Assembly: GCA_944320995.1 (NCBI GenBank)
Contig: CALUJQ010000025.1
Coordinates: forward strand, 1 to 45,829
Source: an uncultured Barnesiella sp.
GTDB lineage: Bacteria; Bacteroidota; Bacteroidia; Bacteroidales; Barnesiellaceae
DNA length: 45,829 nucleotides
Direction of reading: 5' to 3'
Part shown: positions 17,676 to 26,200 of the stretch, one piece after another
How the letters are laid out: every line of letters begins with the position of its first letter
Numbering within the stretch: position 1 is the stretch's first letter
Translations under genes and position numbers: made by a program
The notes under the pieces: model-generated
Databases searched by the model: none
What the model saw: only the letters and a program-made list of their open reading frames with translations
Told to the model about the DNA's origin: nothing

Positions 17676-19478
17676 ATGACGACAGAACTTGAAAAACCTG
17701 ACATGAATACGGAAGAAGTTCTTGCAGGCCAAACTACTGCTCCTGCCGAGGAGGAACAAGATTCGGCCCAACCGGTGTCGAAACGCTCGAGAGAAGAGAT
17801 TGTAGATTTATTGAAAAAATTGGTGGACGGCCCGGTTGAAGAGGTTAAAGATGAAGTTGACGAATTGAAGCAAGCCTATTATAAACAAAAGAAAGCCGAA
17901 ATAGAAGAGGCCAAAGCCGCCTTTGTCGCCGCAGGCAATCTCGAAGCCGATTTTGTCCCTGTCCCCGATGAACAGGAAGAAACCTTAAAATCTTTGTTGG
18001 CTGTTTTTCGGGAGAAAAAGGCCGAATATACCGCCTCGCTCGAAAAACAACGGGAAGAGAATTTGGAGCGCAAGCAACAGATCCTCGAAGAGATGAAATC
18101 GATTACCGAGGATTCGGATAATATCAATAAGCAATACACCCGCTTCCAAGAGTTGCAGCAAGCCTTTAAAGAGCCTTGCGAATTACCGTCGGCCGCAGTG
18201 TCGGGACTCTGGAAGAAATTCCAGTCCTGTGTCGAAAACTTTTATGACTTGTTGAAAATCAACAAAGAGTTGCGCGACTACGATTTCAAGAAAAACCTCG
18301 AACAGAAAACTGCTCTCTGCGACGCCGCCGAAGCCTTGTTGACCAACGACGATGTAGTGGCCGCCTTCAAACAATTGCAACTGCTTCACGACGAATGGCG
18401 AGGCATCGGCCCCGTAGCCAAGGAGTTGCGAGAAGAGTTGTGGAACCGCTTCAAAGATGCCTCTACCGAGGTAAACAAGCGGTATCAAAACTTCTTTGAA
18501 GCCCGTAAAGAGGTCGAGCGGAAAAACGAAGAGGCCAAAACCGCTTTATGCGAAGAGATCGAGGCAATCGATTTGGACGCATTGACCTCTTTTGCCCAAT
18601 GGGACGAAGCAACGAAACATATATTGGAGTTACAAAGCCGGTGGAAAGCCTTGGGGTTTGCTTCGCGAAAAATGAACAACCTTTTGTTTGAACGCTTCCG
18701 TAAAACTTGCGACGAATTTTTTGCCAAGAAGGCCGAATATTTCAAGGCCGTCAAGGAGAAGATGGCTGCAAACCTCGAAAAGAAGAAAGCCCTTTGCGAG
18801 AAAGCCGAAGCTCTCAAAGACAGTACCGACTGGAAGGCGACAACCGACATTTTTGTCGCTTTGCAAAAAGAGTGGAAAACCATAGGCCCGGTAGCCAAAA
18901 AACACTCCGATGCCGTGTGGAAACGTTTTGTAACGGCGTGTGACTATTTCTTCGCCCAAAAGAACAGCCAGTTGGCATCTTCCCGGCAGGTTGAACTCGA
19001 AAATCTGGAAAAGAAGCAGGAAATTATCGCCAAACTGAAAGCGATAGACGAAGCGGTCGGAGACGAAGAAGCCATAAAAACGGTGCGTGAGTTCATGGCC
19101 CAGTGGAATACCATCGGTTATGTCCCCTTCAAAGAAAAAGATAAGATATACAAAGAGTATCAATCGGTACTCGATATTCTTTTCGCCCGTTTGAATATGA
19201 ATGAAAACCGTAACCGGTTGAGCAATTTCTCGGTTACGGTACAACAAATGGCCGATACCAACCACGAGAAACTTTATCGGGAAAGAGAGAGACTTTTAAG
19301 AATGTATGAACAGAAAAAAACAGAGTTGCAAACCTATGAAAACAATGTCGGGTTCTTGAATATCTCGTCGAAAAAATCGGGCGGACTCTTGAAAGAGATG
19401 GAGCGGAAAATGCAAAAAATACGGGAAGATATGCAGCTTATTGAACAAAAGGTGCAACTTATAGATAAGAACTTATAA
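17676..19478 (+). CDS. DUF349 repeat coiled-coil protein
   Basis: 600 residues, highly charged and helical. Several DUF349 repeats are visible, each with a W-K-x-I-G or W-R-x-I-G core: HDEWRGIGPVAKELREELW (about 245), LQSRWKALGFASRKMNNLLF (about 315), QKEWKTIGPVAKKHSDAVW (about 395) and MAQWNTIGYVPFKEKD (about 470). Long coiled coils surround them, including an N-terminal acidic region and a C-terminal segment ending QKVQLIDKNL. There is no signal peptide. DUF349 proteins are common in Bacteroidetes and their role is not settled; nucleic-acid binding has been proposed only by context in other bacteria. It has its own promoter and is followed by a strong terminator. Confidence 0.9.
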   Translation: MTTELEKPDMNTEEVLAGQTTAPAEEEQDSAQPVSKRSREEIVDLLKKLVDGPVEEVKDEVDELKQAYYKQKKAEIEEAKAAFVAAGNLEADFVPVPDEQEETLKSLLAVFREKKAEYTASLEKQREENLERKQQILEEMKSITEDSDNINKQYTRFQELQQAFKEPCELPSAAVSGLWKKFQSCVENFYDLLKINKELRDYDFKKNLEQKTALCDAAEALLTNDDVVAAFKQLQLLHDEWRGIGPVAKELREELWNRFKDASTEVNKRYQNFFEARKEVERKNEEAKTALCEEIEAIDLDALTSFAQWDEATKHILELQSRWKALGFASRKMNNLLFERFRKTCDEFFAKKAEYFKAVKEKMAANLEKKKALCEKAEALKDSTDWKATTDIFVALQKEWKTIGPVAKKHSDAVWKRFVTACDYFFAQKNSQLASSRQVELENLEKKQEIIAKLKAIDEAVGDEEAIKTVREFMAQWNTIGYVPFKEKDKIYKEYQSVLDILFARLNMNENRNRLSNFSVTVQQMADTNHEKLYRERERLLRMYEQKKTELQTYENNVGFLNISSKKSGGLLKEMERKMQKIREDMQLIEQKVQLIDKNL

Positions 19479-19499
19479 TAAGCGAAGTATTTTTATAAT

Positions 19500-19536
19500 A
19501 ACAGGGCGACTCGATGAAGCCGAGTTGCCCTGTTAT
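19500..19536 (+). terminator. Terminator after the DUF349 gene
   Basis: A 14-bp stem pairs AACAGGGCGACTCG (19500-19513) with CGAGTTGCCCTGTT (19521-19534), one wobble, with a 7-nt loop. The loop contains an ATG (19514) that would be a false upstream start for the next gene. Confidence 0.85.
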
Positions 19537-19597
19537 TTCCGAGAGCGTTTCGGTTTCGAGAAATCCTCTGATTAATAGCAAAAATGAGAAAGACGAG

Positions 19598-20980
19598 ATG
19601 GCACGTGGTCGGTATGGACATATGATTAAATCGTTGATTGTCGTTGGTGATTTCTTTTGCCTGAATATAGCTTATGCGATAGTCTGTTTTTGGGGTGGAG
19701 GATTTGAAGGCGGTTTTGGCGAAAAGATAATATGGCTATTGCTCAATCTTTCTTATTTCCCGGTATTTTTGTTTTTTGCCAAGGTCCACGATTTGCGTAT
19801 CCTTCATGTCGATAGAGTTTTAATCAAGGTTTCGCAAGCAATTTTATCCCATTTGGCTGTATTCTTGTTATTGATATTCTTCCTGCAAATCGAAGACCTT
19901 TCGGCGACGGTCCTCATAAAGTTCTATCTGCTTGCAACATTTTTGTTGGCGACATGGTGGGTCGGATCGAGAAAATTTTTGAAATATTTTCGACGGAAAG
20001 GATATAATTTCAAGCGAGTTGTTATTGTTGGAGCCGGAACGGTGGGGACCAAACTGTTGGACGAATTACGTTCCGATGCTGGATATGGATACAAATTCAT
20101 GGGCTTTTTCGATGACAATCTCGCGTTGAAGAAGTCATTGCCCAATTTTCAAGGCGACTGTTCTTCGGTTGAAAAATTCGTCATAGAAAATAAAGTGGAC
20201 GAGATTTATTGCGCGTTGTCCATGCGGCATGAAGAAAAAATCACTCGTTTGCTGAAATTTTCCGAGGCCAATAATGTCTCGTTTTATATGGTCCCCGATG
20301 TAGGACGATATATTCACAGGCAACTCGAATTCCAGTTGGTCGGCAATGTGCCGGTTCTTTCGTTGCACCCAGAGCCGTTACAAAACTTCTTTTCCCGTTT
20401 GTTGAAACGGACATTCGACCTTGTATTCTCGACACTCTTTCTTATCTGTTCGCCTCTGATTTTCATACCCATAGCCGTTGCCGTGAAACTTTCGTCTCCG
20501 GGTCCCGTGTTTTTTATACAAAGACGAACCGGATTCAAAGGGAAGGAATTTAATTGTTATAAGTTCCGCACGATGCGAGTCAATGCCAACAGCGACAAAG
20601 TACAAGCCTCGCGGAACGATCCCCGGAAAACCCGGGTAGGAGAGTTCTTACGCAAGACCAGTTTGGACGAATTGCCCCAGTTTATCAATGTATTCCTTGG
20701 CGATATGTCGATTGTAGGGCCACGCCCGCACATGATCAAACACACGCAGGATTATTCGAAGATCATAGACAAATATATGCTCCGCCACCTCATCAAACCG
20801 GGAATCACCGGTTGGGCCCAAGTGAACGGTTACAGAGGTGAGACTCGCGAATTGTGGCAAATGGAGCGTCGGGTCGAATATGATGTCTGGTATATCGAAC
20901 ATTGGAATTTCTGGCTCGATATAAAGATTATATTCCTCACTGTGGTAAACGCCTTCCGCGGAGAGAAAAATGCATTCTGA
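19598..20980 (+). CDS. Undecaprenyl-phosphate sugar-1-phosphate transferase (WcaJ/polyprenyl glycosylphosphotransferase type)
   Basis: 460 residues from the ATG at 19598. The longer frame from 19514 begins inside a terminator loop and is rejected. Four to five N-terminal membrane segments (about 10-120) are followed by a Rossmann-like CoA-binding_3 domain with the [16 protein letters not shown] nucleotide loop (about 145-160). A further membrane anchor and the bacterial sugar transferase domain ([14 protein letters not shown] onward, about 275-460) complete the protein. Catalytic-domain motifs include [34 protein letters not shown] and [17 protein letters not shown]. It transfers a hexose-1-P to the polyprenyl carrier to start a surface polysaccharide, in the inner membrane. 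No other glycan-assembly gene is adjacent. Confidence 0.9.
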   Translation: MARGRYGHMIKSLIVVGDFFCLNIAYAIVCFWGGGFEGGFGEKIIWLLLNLSYFPVFLFFAKVHDLRILHVDRVLIKVSQAILSHLAVFLLLIFFLQIEDLSATVLIKFYLLATFLLATWWVGSRKFLKYFRRKGYNFKRVVIVGAGTVGTKLLDELRSDAGYGYKFMGFFDDNLALKKSLPNFQGDCSSVEKFVIENKVDEIYCALSMRHEEKITRLLKFSEANNVSFYMVPDVGRYIHRQLEFQLVGNVPVLSLHPEPLQNFFSRLLKRTFDLVFSTLFLICSPLIFIPIAVAVKLSSPGPVFFIQRRTGFKGKEFNCYKFRTMRVNANSDKVQASRNDPRKTRVGEFLRKTSLDELPQFINVFLGDMSIVGPRPHMIKHTQDYSKIIDKYMLRHLIKPGITGWAQVNGYRGETRELWQMERRVEYDVWYIEHWNFWLDIKIIFLTVVNAFRGEKNAF

Positions 20981-21000
20981 CACGTTATGGTTTGCCAAGA

Positions 21001-21036
21001 AAAGAGCCTCCATAACCGAGGCTTTTTCTATTTTTT
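21001..21036. terminator. Bidirectional terminator between converging genes
   Basis: AGCCTC (21005-21010) pairs with GAGGCT (21018-21023), loop CATAACC. A T tract follows on the plus strand (21023-21036), and a T-rich tract follows on the minus strand (CTTTTCTT). It serves the sugar transferase (+) and fmt (-). Confidence 0.75.
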
Positions 21037-21081
21037 ATTCCTCCCGTGATAGAGGCCTGTCTCATTTATGAATTGTAGGTT

Positions 21082-22050
21082 TTATTCGCAATGGAAATTG
21101 TCGCTCAGGTGAAATCCCCGCAACAAATCGGGGACAGCCATGCGTTTTTTTCCGGCCAGTTGTAACTCTTCTATTCGCACATAGCCGTCGGCACAAGCTA
21201 TATCTATTCGACTTTTTCCGTCGGTATGGATTGACCCGGGGGCAAAATGGTGGCTTGCCGGCATCGCAGTTGTACGATATATTTTTACCCCGAACCGCTC
21301 GCCTTCGGCCGATACCCATTCGCACCATGCCGCCGGATAAGGCGATAAACCTCTTACGAGATTATGAATCTGCGTGCAACTCTTCTTCCAGTCGATGTGG
21401 CAAGTCTCTTTAAAGATTTTCGGCGCCGATCGCAACGGCTCGTCGGTAAGTATCGATTCTTGGGCGATAGGTTCGATTTTCCCGGCCAAAATAGCATCGA
21501 CCGTCTCGGTGACCATGTCGGCGCCCATAATCATCAGTTTGTCATGAATTGTTCCCACATTGTCCTCGGGGAGTATGGGGATACGCTTTTGCTGAATGAT
21601 TTCGCCGGTGTCGATTTCATGTTTGAGGAAGAACGTGGTAATTCCCGTTTCGGTATCGCCATTGATAATTGCCCAGTTGAGGGGTGCAGCTCCCCGATAT
21701 TGCGGTAAAAGTGAAGCATGCAGGTTGAATGTGCCCAAGCGGGGCATGTTCCATACGACTTCGGGAAGCATGCGGAATGCCACGACAATTTGCAAGTCGG
21801 CTTTCAGCGCCCGTAGTTGTTCGACAAAACCCTCGTCTTTCAATTTCTCCGGTTGCAAGATTGTGAGACTTTGGCTCAAAGCATACTCTTTTACCGGCGA
21901 ATATTGTATTTTATGGCCGCGTCCGGCCGGTTTGTCGGGCATGGTAATGACGGCCACCACATTATAGCCACCCTCGACGAGGCGGCGCAAACTCTCGACG
22001 GCAAAGTCGGGAGTTCCCATATAGACGATTCGTAAATCTTGTTTTTCCAT
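21082..22050 (-). CDS. fmt: Methionyl-tRNA formyltransferase
   Basis: 322 residues, typical for Fmt, which formylates initiator Met-tRNA using 10-formyl-tetrahydrofolate in the cytoplasm. The N-terminal formyltransferase domain begins LRIVYMGTPDFAVESLRRLV. The catalytic residues are Asn109, His111 (FNLHASLLPQYRGAAPLNWA) and Asp147 (EIDTGEI). The C-terminal OB-like tRNA-binding domain covers about 215-322. It is the last gene of the minus-strand operon and starts 5 nt after the ClC stop. fmt is often near def or priA; that partnership is not seen here. Confidence 0.95.
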   Translation of the reverse strand: MEKQDLRIVYMGTPDFAVESLRRLVEGGYNVVAVITMPDKPAGRGHKIQYSPVKEYALSQSLTILQPEKLKDEGFVEQLRALKADLQIVVAFRMLPEVVWNMPRLGTFNLHASLLPQYRGAAPLNWAIINGDTETGITTFFLKHEIDTGEIIQQKRIPILPEDNVGTIHDKLMIMGADMVTETVDAILAGKIEPIAQESILTDEPLRSAPKIFKETCHIDWKKSCTQIHNLVRGLSPYPAAWCEWVSAEGERFGVKIYRTTAMPASHHFAPGSIHTDGKSRIDIACADGYVRIEELQLAGKKRMAVPDLLRGFHLSDNFHCE

Positions 22051-22055
22051 TATTT

Positions 22056-23879
22056 TTAATCCTGTGAAAAGTGAACCAATACCCGACGGTACGAGTTGAA
22101 AATTTTTGATTTAGAGACAAATCCTACATACTTCCCGTTCTCTACGACCGGCAGATTCCATGCGTTGGTTTGGTCGAAGAGTTTCATCACATTGTCCATA
22201 TTGCTCCCGATTTCTATTTTGGCCGGGGGCATGGTCATGAATCTGCGTACTGTAAATCGTTTGTACAATTCGGGCCTGAACATGATGTTGCGTATATCGT
22301 CGAGAATGACAATGCCCAGCAATGTGCCGTCTTTGTCGGTAACCGGGAATATGTTTCGGTGTGATTGGGAGATCGCCTTTACCATATCGCCGAGGGTCAT
22401 GTAAGGGTGAACTTCGATGAAGTCTCTTTCGATGACACTGTCCATTTTCAGTAAGGTGAGGACCGCTTTGTCCTTGTGGTGGGTGAGCAGCTCCCCTTTC
22501 TTGGCCAGACGCATGGTATAGATGCTGTGCGGTTCGAATACCTTGATGGTTGCGTAGGCGACAGTCGAGGTAATCATAAGAGGCAAGAAAAGGTCATATC
22601 CACCCGTAAGTTCGGTGGTAAGGAAGATGGCCATCAAGGGTGCGTGCATGACGGCCGACATGACGCCGGCCATACCCATTAAGGCAAAGTTCTTGTCCGA
22701 CAGTTCCAAGGGGAATATTCCCGAGTGATTTATCACGTAGGCAAAGAAGAATCCGGCAAAACAGCCCACATACAAACTGGGTGCAAATGTTCCGCCCACA
22801 CCGCCTCCTCCGTTGGTGGCACTCGTCGCCAATACCTTCACAAGGATAATGAGGCCCAAAAACAGCATCATAACCCACATGTTGTCATTCTCGGTATAGA
22901 AGAAACTCCCTTCGGCAAGTTCTTTAAGGTTGTCGTTCAGCAGGCTGGTGATAGCTCCGTAACCCTCGCCGTACAAAGGCGGGAGTAAGAAGATAGAGAG
23001 GCTGAGGATAAGAGAGCCGAGAATGAACTTTTTCCACGGTGTGCCGATTCGCCGGAATATATCTTCCATGCGGTTCATGATGCGGGTGAAGTAGAGCGAG
23101 ACAAATCCGCAGAAAAGTCCGAGGAAAATAACGTAAGGGATACGCGCAGGATCAAATGTTTCGGTTTGGACGAAACTAAACTCGGCGTTGTAGCCCGTAA
23201 AGATGTAGGAAACCGTTACGGCAGTAATCGACGAAATAAGCAGTGGAAGGACCGATGTGGTGGTCATGTCGATCATCAGTACTTCGAGGGTAAACAAGAT
23301 TCCGGCGATAGGCGCTTTGAATATCCCGGCGATAGCGGCGGCGGATCCGCAGCCGACCAAAAGCATGAGCAACCGTTGGTCGAGCCTGAAAAGCCGCCCG
23401 ATATTCGAGCCGATAGCCGCACCGGTGTAAACGATAGGTGCCTCGGCTCCTACCGAACCGCCGAAGCCGATGGTGATAGAACTGGCGATGACCGATGAGT
23501 ACATATTGTGCGGCTTCAACCGGCTCTTTTTCTGCGATATGGCATAGAGTATGCGGGTGACGCCGTGACTGATATCGTCTTTTACGATATAGCGCACATA
23601 TAACCCTGCCAATAAAATGCCCACGATCGGGTAGATGAGGTAAAGATAGTTGGCGCTGTCGGTATCGAAGTGCGAGGTGAGCATATTCTGAATGAAATGA
23701 ATCAGAAATTTCAAAATGAGTGCAGCCGCGGCGGTACAGATACCGATTACGAAACTCAAAAACAGTACGAAGTTATGTTCGTTAATGTGTTTCTCCCGCC
23801 ACATTAACAAACGCATCATCAAGTCGTTGCGGTTTTCCGCCGGATTGTCATCGACCTCTATATCTTCTTCTTCAATCAT
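22056..23879 (-). CDS. ClC-family chloride channel/transporter with C-terminal CBS pair
   Basis: 607 residues with about ten or more membrane helices (about 36-440). The gating/selectivity segment GGSVGAEAPIVYTG (about 140-153) carries the gating Glu146, with Ala where the usual signature has Gly (GREGP-type). A second pore segment GGGGVGGTFAPSLYVG follows near 365-380. Two CBS domains run from about 460 to the end (the LGDMVKAISQSHRNIFPVTD and NVMKLFDQTNAWNLPVVEN segments), so nucleotide regulation is likely. It moves chloride or exchanges Cl-/H+ across the inner membrane; channel or antiporter mode is not decidable here. It sits 1 nt after the sugar transferase stop in the operon. Confidence 0.92.
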   Translation of the reverse strand: MIEEEDIEVDDNPAENRNDLMMRLLMWREKHINEHNFVLFLSFVIGICTAAAALILKFLIHFIQNMLTSHFDTDSANYLYLIYPIVGILLAGLYVRYIVKDDISHGVTRILYAISQKKSRLKPHNMYSSVIASSITIGFGGSVGAEAPIVYTGAAIGSNIGRLFRLDQRLLMLLVGCGSAAAIAGIFKAPIAGILFTLEVLMIDMTTTSVLPLLISSITAVTVSYIFTGYNAEFSFVQTETFDPARIPYVIFLGLFCGFVSLYFTRIMNRMEDIFRRIGTPWKKFILGSLILSLSIFLLPPLYGEGYGAITSLLNDNLKELAEGSFFYTENDNMWVMMLFLGLIILVKVLATSATNGGGGVGGTFAPSLYVGCFAGFFFAYVINHSGIFPLELSDKNFALMGMAGVMSAVMHAPLMAIFLTTELTGGYDLFLPLMITSTVAYATIKVFEPHSIYTMRLAKKGELLTHHKDKAVLTLLKMDSVIERDFIEVHPYMTLGDMVKAISQSHRNIFPVTDKDGTLLGIVILDDIRNIMFRPELYKRFTVRRFMTMPPAKIEIGSNMDNVMKLFDQTNAWNLPVVENGKYVGFVSKSKIFNSYRRVLVHFSQD

Positions 23880-23880
23880 A

Positions 23881-25293
23881 TCAAATTCCTTTTCCTGTAA
23901 TAACGGTCTTAACGGTATAGATGATGATTCTGAAATCTACCAGTAAAGACATGTTCTCCAAATAAAGAATATCGTATTTCAAACGAGTGATCATTTCATC
24001 TACATTCCGGGCATATCCGTACTTTACCATGCCCCATGAAGTAATACCCGGGCGAATCTGGTGCAGCAAGACATAATAGGGGGCTCGTTCCACGATTTGG
24101 CGAATAAAATACTCTCGTTCGGGACGAGGCCCCACGAGCGACATGTCGCCTTTCAACACATTCCAAAACTGGGGCAGTTCGTCCAATCGATATTTCCGCA
24201 AGGTTTTCCCGATTTTGGTGACTCGGTTGTCGTTCTCTTCCGACAGCATGGGAGTATCCTGTTCGGCTCCGACCTTCATGGTCCTGAATTTATAGATTTT
24301 GAAAGGTTGATGCCTGTATCCGATACGTTCTTGTTCATAAAAGACAGGGCCTTTCGAATCTCGTTTGATGAGAAATGCCAAAATTAAGAATAGGGGAGAG
24401 AGCAGTATCAATGCCAAGAATGCCACTAAAACATCGATGGTCCGTTTCATGTTTTTTCCGCTTTCCGAAATCGCACAATTGCTCATGTCGATAAGGGGCG
24501 CCCCGTAGATATTGGTCAGTCTCACCCGTGATGAAATGATGTTGAACTCGTCGATTCCCAATTTTATGGGTAAGTTGAGCGGGTACAACGTATTGATGAT
24601 TCGGTGGAGTTCGGCCGGATTGTTCTCTTCGGGAGCGACGATAAGTTCTTGAATATTCATCTCCCGGCACAATCGGGGCAACTCGCTTATCGGATATTTC
24701 TTCCCGGTTGTTTCCGGTGCGGGAGTTTCATCATTGACTTGAATGAACCCGACGATGTGGTATCCCAACGGATGCCGGGGTTCTTCAAGTTCTTTCATCT
24801 GTTTGACGGCTTTGGCCCCGCATCCGATGATGAGGGTGTTGAATTTCCATTTCCGTTGATGAATGAGGGCGGTGGCATTCCCGGTAATAATGATGCGGGC
24901 AGTATATACGCAAACAAATTGCAGCAGGTATAGCGAAAGCAACAATTCGTAATTGTCTATTCTTATGCGTAATACGTCGTTAATGAGCGCGATGAAAAAG
25001 ATAAGGAGCGTGTTGATTAAAACCGACCCCAACGTCTGCATCAATTCTTGAATGCGCGATTTGAAAAAAGGTTGATTGTAATAGCCCGATAGGTAGTACA
25101 CCCCCATCATCAACAACGGGAAGAGTATTTGCCCCTCTATGACCCTTGTCGAGAGCAGATAGGACTTTAACGATATACCGGCTTCGATGCCCGGGAAATG
25201 GAACCGGACGATGTTGAACAAGAACCACGCCACGTTCGATGCGAGGTAATCCCACAACACATATCGCCTTATTTGTCGTTTGCTATTGATCAC
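23881..25293 (-). CDS. Exopolysaccharide-type polyprenyl glycosylphosphotransferase
   Basis: 470 residues. N-terminal membrane helices (about 12-135) are followed by a CoA-binding-like domain (NTLIIGCGAKAVKQMKELEE, about 170-190). A membrane anchor at 285-308 and a bacterial sugar transferase domain follow, with KIYKFRTMKVGAEQD, RKYRLDELPQFWNVLKGDMS, VGPRPERE and RPGITSWGMVKYGYARNVDE. It is a second priming hexose/HexNAc-1-P transferase, distinct from the one at 19598. Its ATG overlaps the tsaC stop by 4 nt (TCAT on the plus strand) and its stop abuts the ClC start, so it is firmly part of this operon rather than a polysaccharide cluster. Confidence 0.9.
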   Translation of the reverse strand: MINSKRQIRRYVLWDYLASNVAWFLFNIVRFHFPGIEAGISLKSYLLSTRVIEGQILFPLLMMGVYYLSGYYNQPFFKSRIQELMQTLGSVLINTLLIFFIALINDVLRIRIDNYELLLSLYLLQFVCVYTARIIITGNATALIHQRKWKFNTLIIGCGAKAVKQMKELEEPRHPLGYHIVGFIQVNDETPAPETTGKKYPISELPRLCREMNIQELIVAPEENNPAELHRIINTLYPLNLPIKLGIDEFNIISSRVRLTNIYGAPLIDMSNCAISESGKNMKRTIDVLVAFLALILLSPLFLILAFLIKRDSKGPVFYEQERIGYRHQPFKIYKFRTMKVGAEQDTPMLSEENDNRVTKIGKTLRKYRLDELPQFWNVLKGDMSLVGPRPEREYFIRQIVERAPYYVLLHQIRPGITSWGMVKYGYARNVDEMITRLKYDILYLENMSLLVDFRIIIYTVKTVITGKGI

Positions 25294-25859
25294 TCGCGTA
25301 TAATCTTAATGGTCCCGTCGTTCCCGAGTTTGATGATACTCGATGGTACAGATTCCTTGGTTTCTTCCCGGCGTGCTTCGACGATGTAATCCACGGCGTT
25401 TTTTACCTCGTCCGATATTTCGGAGAAGTTGTGAGGCGAGGGACTCCCGCTGATGTTGGCCGACGTCGATACGATAGCCTTTTTGAACCGGCGGCACAAC
25501 TCTTGCGAGAAAGCCTCGTGTGTGATGCGTATGGCCACGCTGCCGTCCTCGGCCAGCAGATTGGGCGCAAGGTTGCGGGCTCCGGGATAGATGAGCGTGA
25601 GCGGTTTCACCGCCACGTCGAGCAACTGCCATGCCGTTTCGGGAACTTCGGTGACATAGTATTCCACTTTTGCCTCACTGTCGGTAAGGACGATAAGAGC
25701 CTTGCTGTCGGCTCGTTGTTTGATTTCATACACCCGTCGCACAGCTGCCTCGTTGGTAGCGTCGCAGCCGATACCCCAAATCGTGTCGGTGGGATACAAA
25801 ATCACACCGCCGCGCTCCATCACTTCGCAAGCCTGTTTGATATCTTCACTGATTCCCAT
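25290..25859 (-). CDS. tsaC: L-threonylcarbamoyladenylate synthase (Sua5/YciO/YrdC/TsaC)
   Basis: 189 residues from the ATG at 25859; the frame is open to 25955, but that extension overlaps the leader. The enzyme makes threonylcarbamoyl-AMP from Thr, bicarbonate and ATP for t6A modification of ANN-decoding tRNAs. The YrdC fold is seen in GGVILYPTDTIWGIGCDATN (about 19-38), KRADSKALIVL-like and KPLTLIYPG segments, and the C-terminal IVSTSANISGSPSPHNFSEI. The C-terminal Sua5 domain is absent, so this is the short TsaC form. It is the first gene of the minus-strand operon tsaC / sugar transferase / ClC / fmt, with a clear -7 element upstream. Confidence 0.93.
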   Translation of the reverse strand: MGISEDIKQACEVMERGGVILYPTDTIWGIGCDATNEAAVRRVYEIKQRADSKALIVLTDSEAKVEYYVTEVPETAWQLLDVAVKPLTLIYPGARNLAPNLLAEDGSVAIRITHEAFSQELCRRFKKAIVSTSANISGSPSPHNFSEISDEVKNAVDYIVEARREETKESVPSSIIKLGNDGTIKIIRE

Positions 25860-25960
25860 TTTCAAATCCTCTTGGTATAAATATAAGATGCTGAGTCTTA
25901 TTGCTATGGCTCGACCTGAAAGCTGTCTGTTGCATCCCTGTTCGCGCCTCCGCAACTCTA

Positions 25961-25968
25961 CAAAGATA
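25961..25968 (-). promoter_or_regulatory. -7 element for the tsaC operon
   Basis: TATCTTTG on the minus strand is an exact TAnnTTTG match, about 100 nt before the tsaC ATG at 25859. The gene-free stretch 25860-26200 otherwise shows only the T-rich leader of the sulfatase. No further gene or hairpin was recognised. Confidence 0.55.
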
Positions 25969-26168
25969 TAGAAAAAAGTACACCTGTGCCATAAGTTGGG
26001 TGTGATATTCGAAAAAAAATAGAAACAGTTGCGGTTCCTTTCTCACCAATTCTTGCGGGAACAGCCTTGTGTCGTGTTATCTTTTTTTGTAGAATATGAG
26101 AGATCTTTTACTATGGTTAACTAATTGGAAATTAATGTTTTTTTTCTTTTTTACGATTCCTTCTTTCT

Positions 26169-26176
26169 TATATTTG
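26169..26176 (+). promoter_or_regulatory. Candidate -7 element before the sulfatase
   Basis: TATATTTG is an exact -7 match, 24 nt before the ATG at 26201. The -33 site is not clear: only T-rich sequence (TTTC/TTTT) lies at 20-22 nt upstream. If real, the region from 26096 to 26200 is not coding. Confidence 0.4.
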
Positions 26177-26200
26177 TTTCGTAATAAAAAAAACATTAAT

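Noticed and set aside
19514..19597. Upstream start extending the sugar transferase by 28 residues
   Set aside because: The ATG lies in the loop of the DUF349 terminator hairpin, and the added residues precede the membrane helices without any family-like sequence.
26096..26200. 35-residue N-terminal extension of the sulfatase
   Set aside because: It is a low-complexity Phe-rich stretch covering a -7 promoter element, while the ATG at 26201 directly begins a lipoprotein signal.
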